Shown: positions 7,034 through 16,215 of the stretch, one piece after another
Position numbering within the stretch: the first letter of the stretch is position 1
How the letters are laid out: the number at the start of each line of letters is the position of its first letter
NCBI GenBank assembly: GCA_947564265.1
Contig: CANOBK010000001.1
Location: forward strand, 1 to 64,000
Direction of reading: 5' to 3'
Length of the DNA: 64,000 nt
Origin: an uncultured Caryophanales bacterium
GTDB lineage: Bacteria; Bacillota_I; Bacilli_A; RF39; UBA660
Made by a program: the position numbers and the translations under genes
The notes under the pieces: model-generated
Seen by the model: the letters and a program-made list of their open reading frames with translations, nothing else
Database searches by the model: none
Told to the model about the DNA's origin: nothing

Positions 7034-8923
7034 ATGGCCAAGAAAAAAAATACAGGGTCTGCACAATCAAAAAAGCAGAATCCTTCAAATCAATTACAAA
7101 AGAAACAGGCAACAGGACAGAAAAAAGCGAATGCAACAACTCAAAAAAAAGCGAATAGAAAAACGAATGTAAATTCTAATGTAACAAGGAAGGAATCGAC
7201 TAAAAAAACGGTAGAGAAACCAAAAAAAGAAAATTTGGAATCTTTCAGTAGTCAATTAGAAAAAGAAATCGAAGAAGATATCAAAGAGAGTTCGACAGGG
7301 TTAAATGACTTAGCAGATGTCTTATTATCAAGAACGATATTTGATGAAGAGAAAGAAGAACAAGATTTATTAAGTAAAGATATTTTTGAAAAATGGGAAG
7401 ATTCAAAGGAAACAGAAACTGTTTTTGAGAAAGAAGATGTTACATTAAATGCGTATTCTAAATCTCAGTCTCAGAGCAAAGGACATGTTGATTTTTCTAA
7501 AAAGAGTCGCATTCTTTTATTAGATATCACCTTACTTTTAATTTGTATGATGATATTTTATCTCTTGATTTCTTTTACTCCTAAAATGTATCTGAATGGG
7601 GATACTAAAATAAAATTAGAGTATGGAACTCCTTATCAAGAAGAAGGGGCAACCGCTAGTTATTTGAGAAAAGATTATACTGAAAATATAAAAGTGTCAG
7701 GGAAAGTTAATACAGAAAAGGTTGGTACTTATTATATTACTTATACATTAAAAAATACTTCCTTTCATTTAGAAAAACAAAGAATCATTGAAGTAGTTGA
7801 CAAAAAAGCTCCTGTTATTGAGTTAACGGGATTAGAAGAAACAAAAATTTGTCCGAATGCTGACTATGAAGAAGAGGGAGTAAAGGCAGTTGATGAATAT
7901 GATGGAGATTTAACAGAACAAATTAAAATTAAAAAAGAAAAAGGAAAAATTACGTATTCTGTGAAAGATACTTCTGGAAATGAAGCTAAAATTGTAAGAA
8001 AATTATTAGAAGTAGATGATGAATCTCCGGTTCTTACCTTAGAAGGTAGTGAAACGATGTATACCGATTTTCAAGGTACTTATAAAGATCCTGGATATAA
8101 AGCAATGGATAACTGTGAAGGTGATTTAACAGAAAAAGTAAAAGTAACTGGAACAGTAGATACTAGTAAACTTGGTACTTATACCTTAACTTATCAAGTT
8201 TCTGATCAAGGAGGAAATACCAGTGAAGTAAAAAGGAAGGTAATCGTTTCTCGTAGAACGGATCCAGAAAGCGGTACTTTGAAAACCGGTGCCATCTATT
8301 TAACTTTTGATGACGGACCAAATCAAGGAACAACTAATCGAATTTTGGATATCTTAAAAGAAGAGGGAGTAAAAGCCACATTCTTTGTCACATGTAATGG
8401 ACCTGATTCTCTCATCAAAAGAGAGTTTGATGAAGGTCATTCTATCGCTTTACATACTGCTACTCATGATTATTCTTACGTTTATCGTTCTGAAGAAAAT
8501 TATTTTGAAGATTTAAAAAGAGTTTCTGATCGAGTAAAAAATATTACAGGTTATGAAAGTAAATTAATCCGTTTCCCAGGAGGAAGTAGTAATACTGTTA
8601 GTAGACATTATAATCAGGGAATTATGACTCGTCTTACCAATGAAGTGTTAGAACGTGGATATCATTATTACGATTGGAACGTAGATGCTTCTGATGCTTG
8701 GCAATGTGCGAAAAGTAATGTTAGTAATAAAAAGCAATGTGTTTATAATAATGTAATTAATAATCTTTCTAAGGGAAAGGCAAATGTTGTCTTAATGCAT
8801 GATATTAAACCACATACGGTAGAAGCGCTTCGTGATATTATTCAATATGGAAAAAATAATGGATATTCCTTTGAATTGATTGATACAGGTACTAAAATGG
8901 TTCGCTTTAAAGTCAATAATTAG
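7034..8923 (+). CDS. Membrane-anchored polysaccharide deacetylase with three DUF5011-like Ig domains
   Basis: A 629-residue protein that probably deacetylates peptidoglycan or another surface glycan. In order: a ~155-residue cytoplasmic tail rich in Lys, Gln, Asn and Glu; one membrane segment at about 160-182; three DUF5011/Ig-like repeats (about 188-405) marked by repeats such as GTPYQEEGA, NADYEEEGV and GTYKDPGY; and a NodB deacetylase domain to about residue 600. All NodB motifs are present: TFDDGP (metal-binding Asp426/Asp427), HTATH, RFPGG, DWNVDASD and VVLMHD, so it should be active. RBS GAGGTGGG precedes the ATG. The gene stands alone between sigK and yqeG. The long charged cytoplasmic tail is unusual for PgdA/PdaA-type enzymes. 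Confidence 0.85.
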   Translation: MAKKKNTGSAQSKKQNPSNQLQKKQATGQKKANATTQKKANRKTNVNSNVTRKESTKKTVEKPKKENLESFSSQLEKEIEEDIKESSTGLNDLADVLLSRTIFDEEKEEQDLLSKDIFEKWEDSKETETVFEKEDVTLNAYSKSQSQSKGHVDFSKKSRILLLDITLLLICMMIFYLLISFTPKMYLNGDTKIKLEYGTPYQEEGATASYLRKDYTENIKVSGKVNTEKVGTYYITYTLKNTSFHLEKQRIIEVVDKKAPVIELTGLEETKICPNADYEEEGVKAVDEYDGDLTEQIKIKKEKGKITYSVKDTSGNEAKIVRKLLEVDDESPVLTLEGSETMYTDFQGTYKDPGYKAMDNCEGDLTEKVKVTGTVDTSKLGTYTLTYQVSDQGGNTSEVKRKVIVSRRTDPESGTLKTGAIYLTFDDGPNQGTTNRILDILKEEGVKATFFVTCNGPDSLIKREFDEGHSIALHTATHDYSYVYRSEENYFEDLKRVSDRVKNITGYESKLIRFPGGSSNTVSRHYNQGIMTRLTNEVLERGYHYYDWNVDASDAWQCAKSNVSNKKQCVYNNVINNLSKGKANVVLMHDIKPHTVEALRDIIQYGKNNGYSFELIDTGTKMVRFKVNN

Positions 8924-8931
8924 CAGTTAGA

Positions 8932-8960
8932 TTGAAACTTTCTGGAAAATTGTATATAAT
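8932..8960 (+). promoter_or_regulatory. σA promoter of yqeG-yqeH
   Basis: TTGAAA (8932-8937), exactly 17 bases, then perfect TATAAT (8955-8960). The predicted transcript start near 8967 rules out the ATG at 8961 and decides for the ATG at 8979. Confidence 0.8.
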
Positions 8961-8978
8961 ATGAACTGGGTGAAAACC

Positions 8979-9497
8979 ATGAAAAAATTTTATCCTATGA
9001 TTTATCAAAAAACAATTTATGATATTCCCTATCAAAAGTTAAAAAAAATGGGAATTCATTGCCTTATTTTTGATTTAGATAATACGATTGCCTTAATTGA
9101 TCAACAGAAAGTAGAAGAAAGAACAAAAAAACTTTTTTCTACTCTAAAAAAAGACTTTCAGTTAATTATTATTTCTAATAACAATAGGGAAAGAGTAGAG
9201 CCTTATGCGGAAATGTTAAAGTGTGACTATGTCTCTTTTGCCTGTAAGCCTCTGGGATTTGCTTACCGAAAAATTAGAAAAAAATATCATCTTCAAAAAG
9301 AGGAAATGGCAATGATTGGGGATCAGTTAGTGACTGATATTTATGTTGGAAATCGGATGGCTGGTTGTAGTGTTTTGGTGGATCCAATGGGAAAAAAAGA
9401 TTTAAAAATCACGACGCTTAATCGCTATATAGAAAGAAAAATTTTTCGTCACTTTGAAAAAACAGGGCAGATGAAAAAAGGAGAATATTATGAGTAA
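8979..9497 (+). CDS. yqeG: YqeG family HAD-type phosphatase
   Basis: A 172-residue HAD-superfamily IIIA phosphatase. The catalytic motif FDLDNTIA gives the two aspartates, ISNNN is motif II, and the late acidic motif GDQLVTDIYVGN completes the site. The cellular substrate is not established to my knowledge. The ATG at 8979 (RBS GGGTGA) is chosen because an upstream in-frame ATG lies inside the promoter. Its 3' end overlaps yqeH by eight bases, the same pairing seen in B. subtilis, so a link to ribosome assembly is inferred from context. Confidence 0.9.
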   Translation: MKKFYPMIYQKTIYDIPYQKLKKMGIHCLIFDLDNTIALIDQQKVEERTKKLFSTLKKDFQLIIISNNNRERVEPYAEMLKCDYVSFACKPLGFAYRKIRKKYHLQKEEMAMIGDQLVTDIYVGNRMAGCSVLVDPMGKKDLKITTLNRYIERKIFRHFEKTGQMKKGEYYE

Positions 9498-10497
9498 AAA
9501 GAAATACTGTACTGGTTGTGGGGTCCTTTTACAAGAGGAAAACATTGCACAAGAAGGGTATACAACAACCTTAGAAAATGATATTTGTCAACGATGTTTT
9601 CGAATGAAAAATTATGGAGAATATCAAGTGTCTACGAAATCAAATGAAGAATATGTGAGTATTTTAAAGTCCATTGGACGAAAAAAAGATTTAGTTCTTC
9701 ATATTATTGATTTAATTAATATTGATAAAGACCTAGAACTAGTAAGAACGGAAATCAAAAATAAAATGATTCTGGTACTAAATAAGAGGGATGTTTTACC
9801 AAAGAGTGTCAAAGACGAAAAGATTATTGCGTATTTTAAAGAACTCGATTTAGGTTATGAGGATATTGTGATTATTAGTGCGAATAAAAATTATAATTTG
9901 GATGAACTCTATAAAAAAATAAAGAAACATCAGACAAGTGATCATGTGTATGTCGTAGGTCATACGAATACAGGAAAAAGTAGTCTCATTAATCGAATGA
10001 TTCAAAATTACTCTGAAAGTGATAAAGAACTGACCATTTCTCCACTTCCTTCTACTACTTTAAATGAAGTTCAAATTCAATTAAATGATAAACTTACTTT
10101 AATTGATACACCAGGACTTGTCGATCATGGAAATCTAGTAAACTATGTAGAAAGTTCTTTATTAAAGAAAATTAGTCCTAGAAAAGAGATAAAACCAAAA
10201 ACATATCAATTAAGACCTAATCAATGTTTGATTATCCAAGATATGATTCGACTTGATTATGTAGAGGGAGAAAAAAACAGTTTTACTTTATATCTATCGA
10301 ATGATTTAAAAGTAAAAAGAATGAATGCTTTAAGGCAAAAAAGATTGAAAGATTTATGCAAAACGACTTATCAAATTAAATATGGAGAAGATTTAGTGAT
10401 TAATGGACTTGGTTGGATTAAAATTGTTGAAAAGGGTACCGTTGATATTTACTTAGATAAGGATATTGAAACATTTACTAGAAGATCTTTAATATAA
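9490..10497 (+). CDS. yqeH: Ribosome biogenesis GTPase YqeH
   Basis: A 335-residue circularly permuted GTPase needed for 30S subunit maturation. The N-terminal treble-clef zinc motif has CTGCG and CQRC. GTPase motifs come in permuted order: NKRD (G4) and ISANKN (G5) before GHTNTGKSS (G1) and DTPG (G3), diagnostic for the YlqF/YqeH group. The last ~130 residues form the usual C-terminal domain. It overlaps yqeG by eight bases; RBS AAAAGGAG lies inside yqeG. No recognisable regulator or further gene is fused. Assignment is firm. Confidence 0.95.
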   Translation: MSKKKYCTGCGVLLQEENIAQEGYTTTLENDICQRCFRMKNYGEYQVSTKSNEEYVSILKSIGRKKDLVLHIIDLINIDKDLELVRTEIKNKMILVLNKRDVLPKSVKDEKIIAYFKELDLGYEDIVIISANKNYNLDELYKKIKKHQTSDHVYVVGHTNTGKSSLINRMIQNYSESDKELTISPLPSTTLNEVQIQLNDKLTLIDTPGLVDHGNLVNYVESSLLKKISPRKEIKPKTYQLRPNQCLIIQDMIRLDYVEGEKNSFTLYLSNDLKVKRMNALRQKRLKDLCKTTYQIKYGEDLVINGLGWIKIVEKGTVDIYLDKDIETFTRRSLI

Positions 10498-10586
10498 AAG
10501 GAAGAAGAAGTCGTCTAAACCTTCTTTTTTTTGGTATAATTTTTAATAGAAGGAATAAAGTAAATTACTGATGAATGGCTTCTTTT

Positions 10587-10616
10587 TGTGGTTTTTTTGT
10601 TCTTTCATGATATAAT
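10587..10616 (+). promoter_or_regulatory. σA extended -10 promoter of dnaG-sigA
   Basis: TGaTATAAT (TATAAT at 10611-10616) with TTGTGG 18 bases upstream. A second isolated TATAAT lies at 10535. The 154-base gap between yqeH and dnaG otherwise holds only a weak hairpin followed by a T-run just after yqeH (10503-10530). Confidence 0.6.
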
Positions 10617-10651
10617 ATTTTCAGTTTGAGAAGGAACTATAGGAGGTGGGT

Positions 10652-12394
10652 ATGGAAAAGTTAGAATCAAATGATGTAATTGCTGAGGTTCGTAGGAAGC
10701 TTGATATTGTACAGGTAATTTCTGAATACCTACCCCTAGTACAGAAAGGGAAAAATTTTTTTGGAGTTTGTCCTTTTCATGATGATACCAATCCATCGAT
10801 GAGTGTATCTAGAGAGAAGCAAATCTATCGCTGCTTTTCTTGTGGAGCGAGTGGAAATGTTTTTACGTTTGTTCAGGAATATGAACATATTACGTTTAAG
10901 GAGGCACTTAGTCAATTAGCAAACAAGGCAGGAGTAGTCTTAAAAAACGTGACATATCAAAAGAAAAATGATCGATATGAAAAGTTTTATGAGATTTATT
11001 CGGTTTCTCACAAATATTATTTGAATAATCTTCAAACAAATTTAGGAAGAGAAGCGAAAAAATATCTACATAATCGAAAAATTGATGACGCTATGATTAA
11101 GGAATTTGGAATTGGACTTAGTTTAGATACCTCGAATGATTTAGTTCAGTTATTAGAAAAAAAAGGGTATAATTTAGCGGAATTAAATGAAATTGGACTT
11201 GCGAATAAAAATTATGATTTATATAATAGCCGTATTATGTTTCCTTTAAAAGATTTAAGTGGCAGAATTGTTGGATTTTCTGGAAGAAGATATGATGGGG
11301 TTAAAGAAAATAAGTATGTCAATACGAAAGGAACTCCTATCTTTCAAAAGGGAAATGTTCTTTATAACTATTACGAAGCGAGAGAATATGTTCGAAGGAA
11401 AAATCAAGTGATTTTAATGGAAGGATTTATGGCAGCAATCCGTTCTATTACCGTTGGTATTAAAAATGTAGTATCTTTAATGGGAACAGCGATGACAAAG
11501 GAACAAGTAAATCTTTTAAAGCGTCTTTCTTTAAATATTGTTCTTTGTTTCGATGGGGATGGTCCAGGGAGACAAGCAACGCTTACCAACGGAGATGAAT
11601 TAGAGCGACAGGGATTTCAAGTAAGAGTCGTTGAACTTTCCGATGGATTAGATCCGGATGACTATATCTTAAAGTATGGTAGTGAATCATTTTCCAGCCT
11701 AATAGAGAATGCAATTCGTTATCAGGATTTCAAAATAAAAGCTTTAAAAGAAAATGTAAATCTGAATAGTGAAGAGGAAGTTTCTAACTATATTAACCGT
11801 GTTTTAATAGAGACAAGTAAAATTGATGATGAAATTCGTCGAGAATTAATATTAAAATCACTTGCAAAAGAGTTCAATATAGGATATAATACCTTGGAAA
11901 AACGATTATCGACATATTTAGAGAAAGAGCTTCCAAAAAAGAAAGAGAATAAAGATTTTGTAATTAAAATCCCACAGAAGAAACACAATAAATACGAACT
12001 AGCGGAATGGCATCTTCTTTATTATATGTTGATGGTTGCTTCTGTTAGAAATCAATTTGAACAGGGAAAATTTAATTTTTCGACAGAACAAGAGCGATTT
12101 CTAGCATCAGAAATTATCTATTACTATAGACTTTATGGTACAGTAACACCGGCTGATTTTTATACCTATTTGCAGGATAAAAAAGAATTACTAGAATTAT
12201 TAGACCATGTACTAGCATTAGAAGTAGAAGAAGTAGAAGAAAAAACGATAGATGAGTATATTCGAGTGGTAAGGGAAAATAGTGTGAACCTAGAGATTAA
12301 CAGGTTAACGAAGATGATAGAAGAAAAGAATGACCCGCTAGAGAAAGCTCGAATTGCTGAGAGAATCAGAAAGTTAAAAATGGGGAGTGAATAG
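10652..12394 (+). CDS. dnaG: DNA primase DnaG
   Basis: A 580-residue primase that makes RNA primers at the replication fork. The N-terminal zinc ribbon is CPFHDD...CFSCG. The RNA polymerase core with the Toprim fold shows the acidic motifs EGFMAA and FDGDGPG; the usual Asp after EGY/FM is replaced by Ala. The C-terminal ~150 residues form the helicase-binding domain. The ATG at 10652 is preferred over a GTG six bases upstream because AGGAGG is optimally spaced. It is followed by sigA after one base, the old dnaG-sigA (macromolecular synthesis) arrangement. An rpsU copy exists in the window but elsewhere (30.5 kb). Confidence 0.95.
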   Translation: MEKLESNDVIAEVRRKLDIVQVISEYLPLVQKGKNFFGVCPFHDDTNPSMSVSREKQIYRCFSCGASGNVFTFVQEYEHITFKEALSQLANKAGVVLKNVTYQKKNDRYEKFYEIYSVSHKYYLNNLQTNLGREAKKYLHNRKIDDAMIKEFGIGLSLDTSNDLVQLLEKKGYNLAELNEIGLANKNYDLYNSRIMFPLKDLSGRIVGFSGRRYDGVKENKYVNTKGTPIFQKGNVLYNYYEAREYVRRKNQVILMEGFMAAIRSITVGIKNVVSLMGTAMTKEQVNLLKRLSLNIVLCFDGDGPGRQATLTNGDELERQGFQVRVVELSDGLDPDDYILKYGSESFSSLIENAIRYQDFKIKALKENVNLNSEEEVSNYINRVLIETSKIDDEIRRELILKSLAKEFNIGYNTLEKRLSTYLEKELPKKKENKDFVIKIPQKKHNKYELAEWHLLYYMLMVASVRNQFEQGKFNFSTEQERFLASEIIYYYRLYGTVTPADFYTYLQDKKELLELLDHVLALEVEEVEEKTIDEYIRVVRENSVNLEINRLTKMIEEKNDPLEKARIAERIRKLKMGSE

Positions 12395-12395
12395 C

Positions 12396-13487
12396 ATGCC
12401 AAAGGAAATTAAAACGTTCGAAGAAAGAAAACAAACATTATTACAAAAAGGAAAAGAAAAAGGATTTATTACTTACGAAGAATTAGCGGGAGAGTTAAAG
12501 GGACTTGATGTTGATAGCGACTCACTCGATGAATTATATAATTTATTAGTAGATAATAATATTGAAATCACTTCAGAACAAGAAGAGGGAGAAGATGATG
12601 GAGAAAACGGTGGCAATTTAATTGATTTAGAAGATTTATCTCTATCAAAGGATATCAAAATTAATGATCCTGTTCGTATGTATTTGAAAGAAATTGGAAG
12701 AATTAATTTGCTTACTTCTGATGAGGAATTTGAATATGCCAAACTTGCAGAACAAGGGGATGAGTATGCAAAAAGAATGCTTGCAGAATCGAATCTTCGT
12801 TTGGTAGTATCGATTGCAAAAAGATATGTGGGAAGAGGAATGCTATTCTTAGATTTGATTCAAGAAGGAAATATCGGATTAATGAAAGCCGTTGATAAAT
12901 TTGATCCAACGAAAGGTTATAAATTTTCAACTTACGCAACTTGGTGGATTCGTCAAGCGATTACTCGTGCGATTGCTGATCAAGCGAGAACTATCCGTGT
13001 ACCAGTTCATATGGTAGAAACAATTAATAAACTAGCACGTGTACAACGTCAATTAACACAAGAATTAAATCGTGAACCAACCGATGAAGAAATTGCGAAA
13101 AAATTAGGAATTACCATTGAAAAAGTAAGAGAAGTATATAAAATTAGTCAAGATCCAGTATCTCTAGAAACACCAATTGGAGAAGAAGATGATTCTCATC
13201 TTGGAGATTTCATTAAAGATGAAAGAACCATGTCACCAGAAGAATATGCAACGGTAGAACTTCTAAAAGAAGAGTTGAGCGGAGTTCTTCTTACTTTGAC
13301 AGATCGAGAAGAGAGAGTACTAAGACTTCGTTTTGGATTAGACGATGGTCAATGTCGTACCCTAGAAGAGGTTGGACAAATCTTTGGTGTAACGAGAGAG
13401 AGAATTCGTCAAATTGAAGCAAAGGCATTAAGAAAATTAAGACATCCATCTCGTTCTAGAAAATTAAAAGATTTCTTAACAAACTAA
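12396..13487 (+). CDS. sigA: Primary sigma factor σA (RpoD)
   Basis: A 363-residue housekeeping sigma factor. A short acidic region 1.1 (residues 1-85) precedes region 1.2 ([11 protein letters not shown]). Region 2 includes [19 protein letters not shown] and the -10 reading helix [18 protein letters not shown]; region 4.2 includes [20 protein letters not shown]. The ATG at 12396 with GGGGAGTGA upstream is chosen over a GTG nine bases earlier inside dnaG. It directly follows dnaG, so the two are co-transcribed. The near-consensus σA promoters in the window fit this protein's conserved regions 2.4 and 4.2. Confidence 0.97.
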   Translation: MPKEIKTFEERKQTLLQKGKEKGFITYEELAGELKGLDVDSDSLDELYNLLVDNNIEITSEQEEGEDDGENGGNLIDLEDLSLSKDIKINDPVRMYLKEIGRINLLTSDEEFEYAKLAEQGDEYAKRMLAESNLRLVVSIAKRYVGRGMLFLDLIQEGNIGLMKAVDKFDPTKGYKFSTYATWWIRQAITRAIADQARTIRVPVHMVETINKLARVQRQLTQELNREPTDEEIAKKLGITIEKVREVYKISQDPVSLETPIGEEDDSHLGDFIKDERTMSPEEYATVELLKEELSGVLLTLTDREERVLRLRFGLDDGQCRTLEEVGQIFGVTRERIRQIEAKALRKLRHPSRSRKLKDFLTN

Positions 13488-13504
13488 GAAGTCTTTTTGT
13501 TTGC

Positions 13505-13533
13505 TTGAAAAAGAAAACAAGTTTTGATAAACT
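13505..13533 (+). promoter_or_regulatory. Possible σA promoter of trmK
   Basis: TTGAAA (13505-13510), 17 bases, TAAACT (13528-13533, four of six consensus bases), ending 23 bases before the trmK ATG. Confidence 0.4.
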
Positions 13534-13556
13534 TAAAAATAGAAAGGACGATTACT

Positions 13557-14243
13557 ATGGGAAAATTAAACAAAGAAATAGTTCCGATTAACAATCGATT
13601 AAAAAGACTTGCTTCTTTTGTAGAAGATGGTAGTAAATTAATCGATGTTGGATGTGATCATGCATTATTAGATATCTATTTAGTGTCCACTAAGAAAGAT
13701 GTTCATGTGATTGCTTCCGATAATAAAAAAGGACCACTAGAAGGTGCTAGGGAAAATATAAAAAAATATCACTTAGAAGATAAAATAACATTGAAACTAG
13801 GAAATGGAATTGAGCCAATCGAAGAGGATATCGATACGATTATTATTTCAGGTATGGGCGGACTTAATATGATAGGGATTTTAAAATATCAAACCAATCT
13901 TTTACAAAATATTAAAACAATTATCTTATCTCCTAATAGTGATACTGAGAAAGTAAGAAAAGAAATAAAAAAACTTGGATTCTTCTTAAAAGATGAGACT
14001 TTAGTGAAAGAAAAGAATATTATCTATCCTATTTTAATATTTCAAAAAGGGAAAAAACACTATTCAGAAAAAGAATATTTATTTGGTCCTATTTTATTAA
14101 AAAGTAGGGAGCCCTTATTTTTAGAATATATACAAAATCAAAAATTACAAAAAGAAAAGTTGTTAGAATTATTACCAAAAAAATATTGGCAAAGAAGATT
14201 TCAATTAAAAAAAGAGTTAAGGATCATTCAAAAATATCTTTAA
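13557..14243 (+). CDS. trmK: tRNA (adenine(22)-N1)-methyltransferase TrmK
   Basis: A 228-residue SAM-dependent methyltransferase that makes m1A22 in tRNA. The SAM-binding motif is LIDVGCDHALLDIYL, followed by ASDNKKGPLEGA and the family signature ISGMGGLNMIGIL. The C-terminal third is a coiled-coil-like basic helix set. The ATG at 13557 (RBS AAAGGA) is preferred over an in-frame TTG 33 bases upstream. The position after dnaG-sigA is the same as in B. subtilis (yqfN). It is convergent with the YqfQ-like gene and they share a strong terminator. Confidence 0.93.
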   Translation: MGKLNKEIVPINNRLKRLASFVEDGSKLIDVGCDHALLDIYLVSTKKDVHVIASDNKKGPLEGARENIKKYHLEDKITLKLGNGIEPIEEDIDTIIISGMGGLNMIGILKYQTNLLQNIKTIILSPNSDTEKVRKEIKKLGFFLKDETLVKEKNIIYPILIFQKGKKHYSEKEYLFGPILLKSREPLFLEYIQNQKLQKEKLLELLPKKYWQRRFQLKKELRIIQKYL

Positions 14244-14251
14244 CTCTTTTT
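14209..14251. terminator. Strong bidirectional terminator, trmK / YqfQ-like gene
   Basis: A 16-pair stem (14209-14224 with 14236-14251, one G-U pair, 11-base loop) begins with A5 and ends with T5, so it can stop transcription from both convergent genes. It overlaps the last codons of trmK. Confidence 0.8.
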
Positions 14252-14633
14252 ATAAGAAGAACGTAGGTCGTCCTTCTTCTAGAATGGTAGGACTATTTGG
14301 CACTTGTTTTTCTATTGATTTCGATTCAAATGTAGGTTTTGTTTCATTTTGAATATTTCTACTGACTGAATTTTCTTCATTAGGAATTCCTTTAACAGCT
14401 CCTAGAACACGAAACATCGTTTTTGCATTTTTTACGATAGGACGTACTTGATAAAATATAGGGATTGCCTGATTGATAACATTTAGTGTTTTTCCGGTAG
14501 AGGTTAAAAAACCATTCCAACTAAATTTACTAGCCATCCCTCTTAATAATCCGCTAGCGCCACTTCCTCCTAGCATTCCACTTCCCATCCCAGAATAATA
14601 AGATGGATTTGCATAAAATGGATAATCAAACAT
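14250..14633 (-). CDS. yqfQ: YqfQ/VrrA-like protein
   Basis: A 127-residue protein with a Gly/Ser/Tyr/Pro-rich start (SGMGSGMLGGSG) and a conserved core NVINQAIPIFYQVRPIVKNA followed by MFRVLGAVKGI. This core pattern resembles the YqfQ (VrrA) family, whose gene lies in the same sigA-trmK neighbourhood in B. subtilis. The C-terminal ~45 residues are polar and probably disordered. RBS AAAGAGG precedes the ATG. Function is not known to me; a spore-related role is inferred only from the possible late sporulation promoter upstream. Family call is moderate. Confidence 0.65.
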   Translation of the reverse strand: MFDYPFYANPSYYSGMGSGMLGGSGASGLLRGMASKFSWNGFLTSTGKTLNVINQAIPIFYQVRPIVKNAKTMFRVLGAVKGIPNEENSVSRNIQNETKPTFESKSIEKQVPNSPTILEEGRPTFFL

Positions 14634-14652
14634 AGACTTCGCCTCTTTACAA

Positions 14653-14678
14653 TATTATATGAAAAACCAAAAAAAAGT
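14653..14678 (-). promoter_or_regulatory. Candidate σK-type (or σA) promoter of the YqfQ-like gene
   Basis: On the minus strand CATATAATA (14653-14661) fits CATANNNTA, with an AC dinucleotide (14677-14678) 15 bases upstream, as in σK-type promoters. The same bases include TATAAT, so a σA promoter with a poor -35 is the alternative. Confidence 0.3.
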
Positions 14679-14706
14679 TTTCATTTTATTTTCGATATGT
14701 TATACT
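14678..14706 (+). promoter_or_regulatory. σA extended -10 promoter of the pilC-pilD pair
   Basis: TTTTCA (14678-14683), 17 bases, TGtTATACT (TATACT at 14701-14706). It is divergent from, and overlaps, the promoter region of the YqfQ-like gene. Confidence 0.6.
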
Positions 14707-14743
14707 AAAGTATAGAAAATAAGAGAATAAAGTGGGTGCTGAA

Positions 14744-16198
14744 ATGAATATTTTTATATCCGTCTATCATGTACTAAGAGATTTATTTGTTTCACCATTT
14801 AAGGGGAATGGGAAATCAAAAAAAGAGAAAGCCGACAAAAAACAAAATAAACAAAAAAATGTAAACGATGATACAGATTTGATGAGTGAAGCAATTAAAA
14901 ATGCAACCTCACTCTCTGGAAAAGATACAAGGGCAAACCTACAAAACGTCTTAGAAGATAGAAAAGGAAATAAAGAGGAATTACTTACTTTTAATTACGT
15001 AGTAAAAGATAGTTATGGGAAGCTGTTAAAAAGTTCCTTTGACGCAAAAAGTAAAAATGAAGTAGAAGCTTTTTTAATTAATGAGGGGTATACAGTAGAA
15101 AGTATTGAATTAAAGAAAAAAACAAAATGGAATATGGAAATCAATATTGGACTAAAATTCAAGTCAGGAGATTTGAGTTTTGCTTTAACTCAGTTGTCTA
15201 CTTATATTAAGGCTGGAATTCCTTTAATTGATTCTGTTCGAATTTTGGCAAAACAAACAACAAAACCAGCACACAGAAAAATTTATCAAAAACTAGTATT
15301 CGATTTAGTAGCAGGAGAAAACTTTAGTAGAGCACTTGAAAATCAAAGTGATGCTTTTCCAAGACTATTAATCAATATGATTAAGGCTTCCGAAATGACA
15401 GGAGATTTGCCTACGACACTCGATGAAATGAGTAATTACTATAAATCGATTGAAGAGACTAGAAGGCAAATGATTTCAGCTTTGACATATCCAGCAATCA
15501 TTTTTATATTTTCTATTATTGTAGTTGCCTTTGTATTAATTTGGGTAGTACCTAATTTCGTTAGTATGTTTGCAGAGGCAGGAGGAGAAATACCTGGAAT
15601 TACCAAGTTTACTTTAGCGGCTAGTTCCTTTCTATCGAACTATTACATTATCATCATCATTGTACTAGCGATTATAACCATTTCTTACATTCTAGCTTAT
15701 AAAAATATTAAATCATTCCGTAAGACAATGCAGATTTTTTATATGAAATTGCCGGTTTTTGGGAATGTAATTATCTATAATGAGGTCACTATGTTTACAA
15801 AAACCTTTGCACAGTTATTAAATCATAGTGTACATATTACGGATAGTATGGCAATTCTTTCTAAAATTTCTAGTAATGAAGTTTATAAAGAAATTATTGC
15901 CAATACCATGAATACATTAAGTAAAGGTGGAAAAATTTCAGAATCCTTTCGTGGTCATTGGGCATTTCCTATTGTTGCTTACGAAATGCTAGTAACAGGA
16001 GAATCTACAGGTCAGCTTGGTCCAATGATGGAAAAGGTTTCTGATCACTTTAATAATATGCATAAAAATGCTGTGACACAAATCAAAGCATTTATTGAAC
16101 CTGTAACGATTATTTTACTTGCTTCTGCGATTGGATTTATTCTATTATCAATTTTTATTCCAATGTTTGGATTATATTCAGCAGTAGAGGGTGCATAG
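14744..16198 (+). CDS. pilC: Type II secretion/type IV pilus inner-membrane platform protein (PilC/ComGB-like)
   Basis: A 484-residue platform protein around which pseudopilins or pili are assembled. Two T2SF domains (about 140-262 and 340-470) are present, the first with LSFALTQLSTYIKAGIPL and LINMIKASEMTGDLP, the second with MFTKTFAQLLNHSVHITDSM and YEMLVTGESTGQLG; three strong membrane segments follow the usual layout. The N-terminal ~130 residues are a Lys-rich soluble extension with a short β-motif (NYVVKDSYGKLL). ATG at 14744 follows GTGGGTG. The next gene is the prepilin peptidase, 17 bases away. No GspE/PilB ATPase or pilin is in the window. Confidence 0.9.
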   Translation: MNIFISVYHVLRDLFVSPFKGNGKSKKEKADKKQNKQKNVNDDTDLMSEAIKNATSLSGKDTRANLQNVLEDRKGNKEELLTFNYVVKDSYGKLLKSSFDAKSKNEVEAFLINEGYTVESIELKKKTKWNMEINIGLKFKSGDLSFALTQLSTYIKAGIPLIDSVRILAKQTTKPAHRKIYQKLVFDLVAGENFSRALENQSDAFPRLLINMIKASEMTGDLPTTLDEMSNYYKSIEETRRQMISALTYPAIIFIFSIIVVAFVLIWVVPNFVSMFAEAGGEIPGITKFTLAASSFLSNYYIIIIIVLAIITISYILAYKNIKSFRKTMQIFYMKLPVFGNVIIYNEVTMFTKTFAQLLNHSVHITDSMAILSKISSNEVYKEIIANTMNTLSKGGKISESFRGHWAFPIVAYEMLVTGESTGQLGPMMEKVSDHFNNMHKNAVTQIKAFIEPVTIILLASAIGFILLSIFIPMFGLYSAVEGA

Positions 16199-16215
16199 AA
16201 ATAGGGGGAGTAACC

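Noticed and set aside
8961..8978. ATG at 8961 as yqeG start
   Set aside because: It directly follows the TATAAT box and lies before the predicted transcript start; the ATG at 8979 has a ribosome binding site.
13490..13535. Terminator after sigA
   Set aside because: Only short, imperfect A/T stems (for example CTTG/CAAG) are visible and they overlap the possible trmK promoter.
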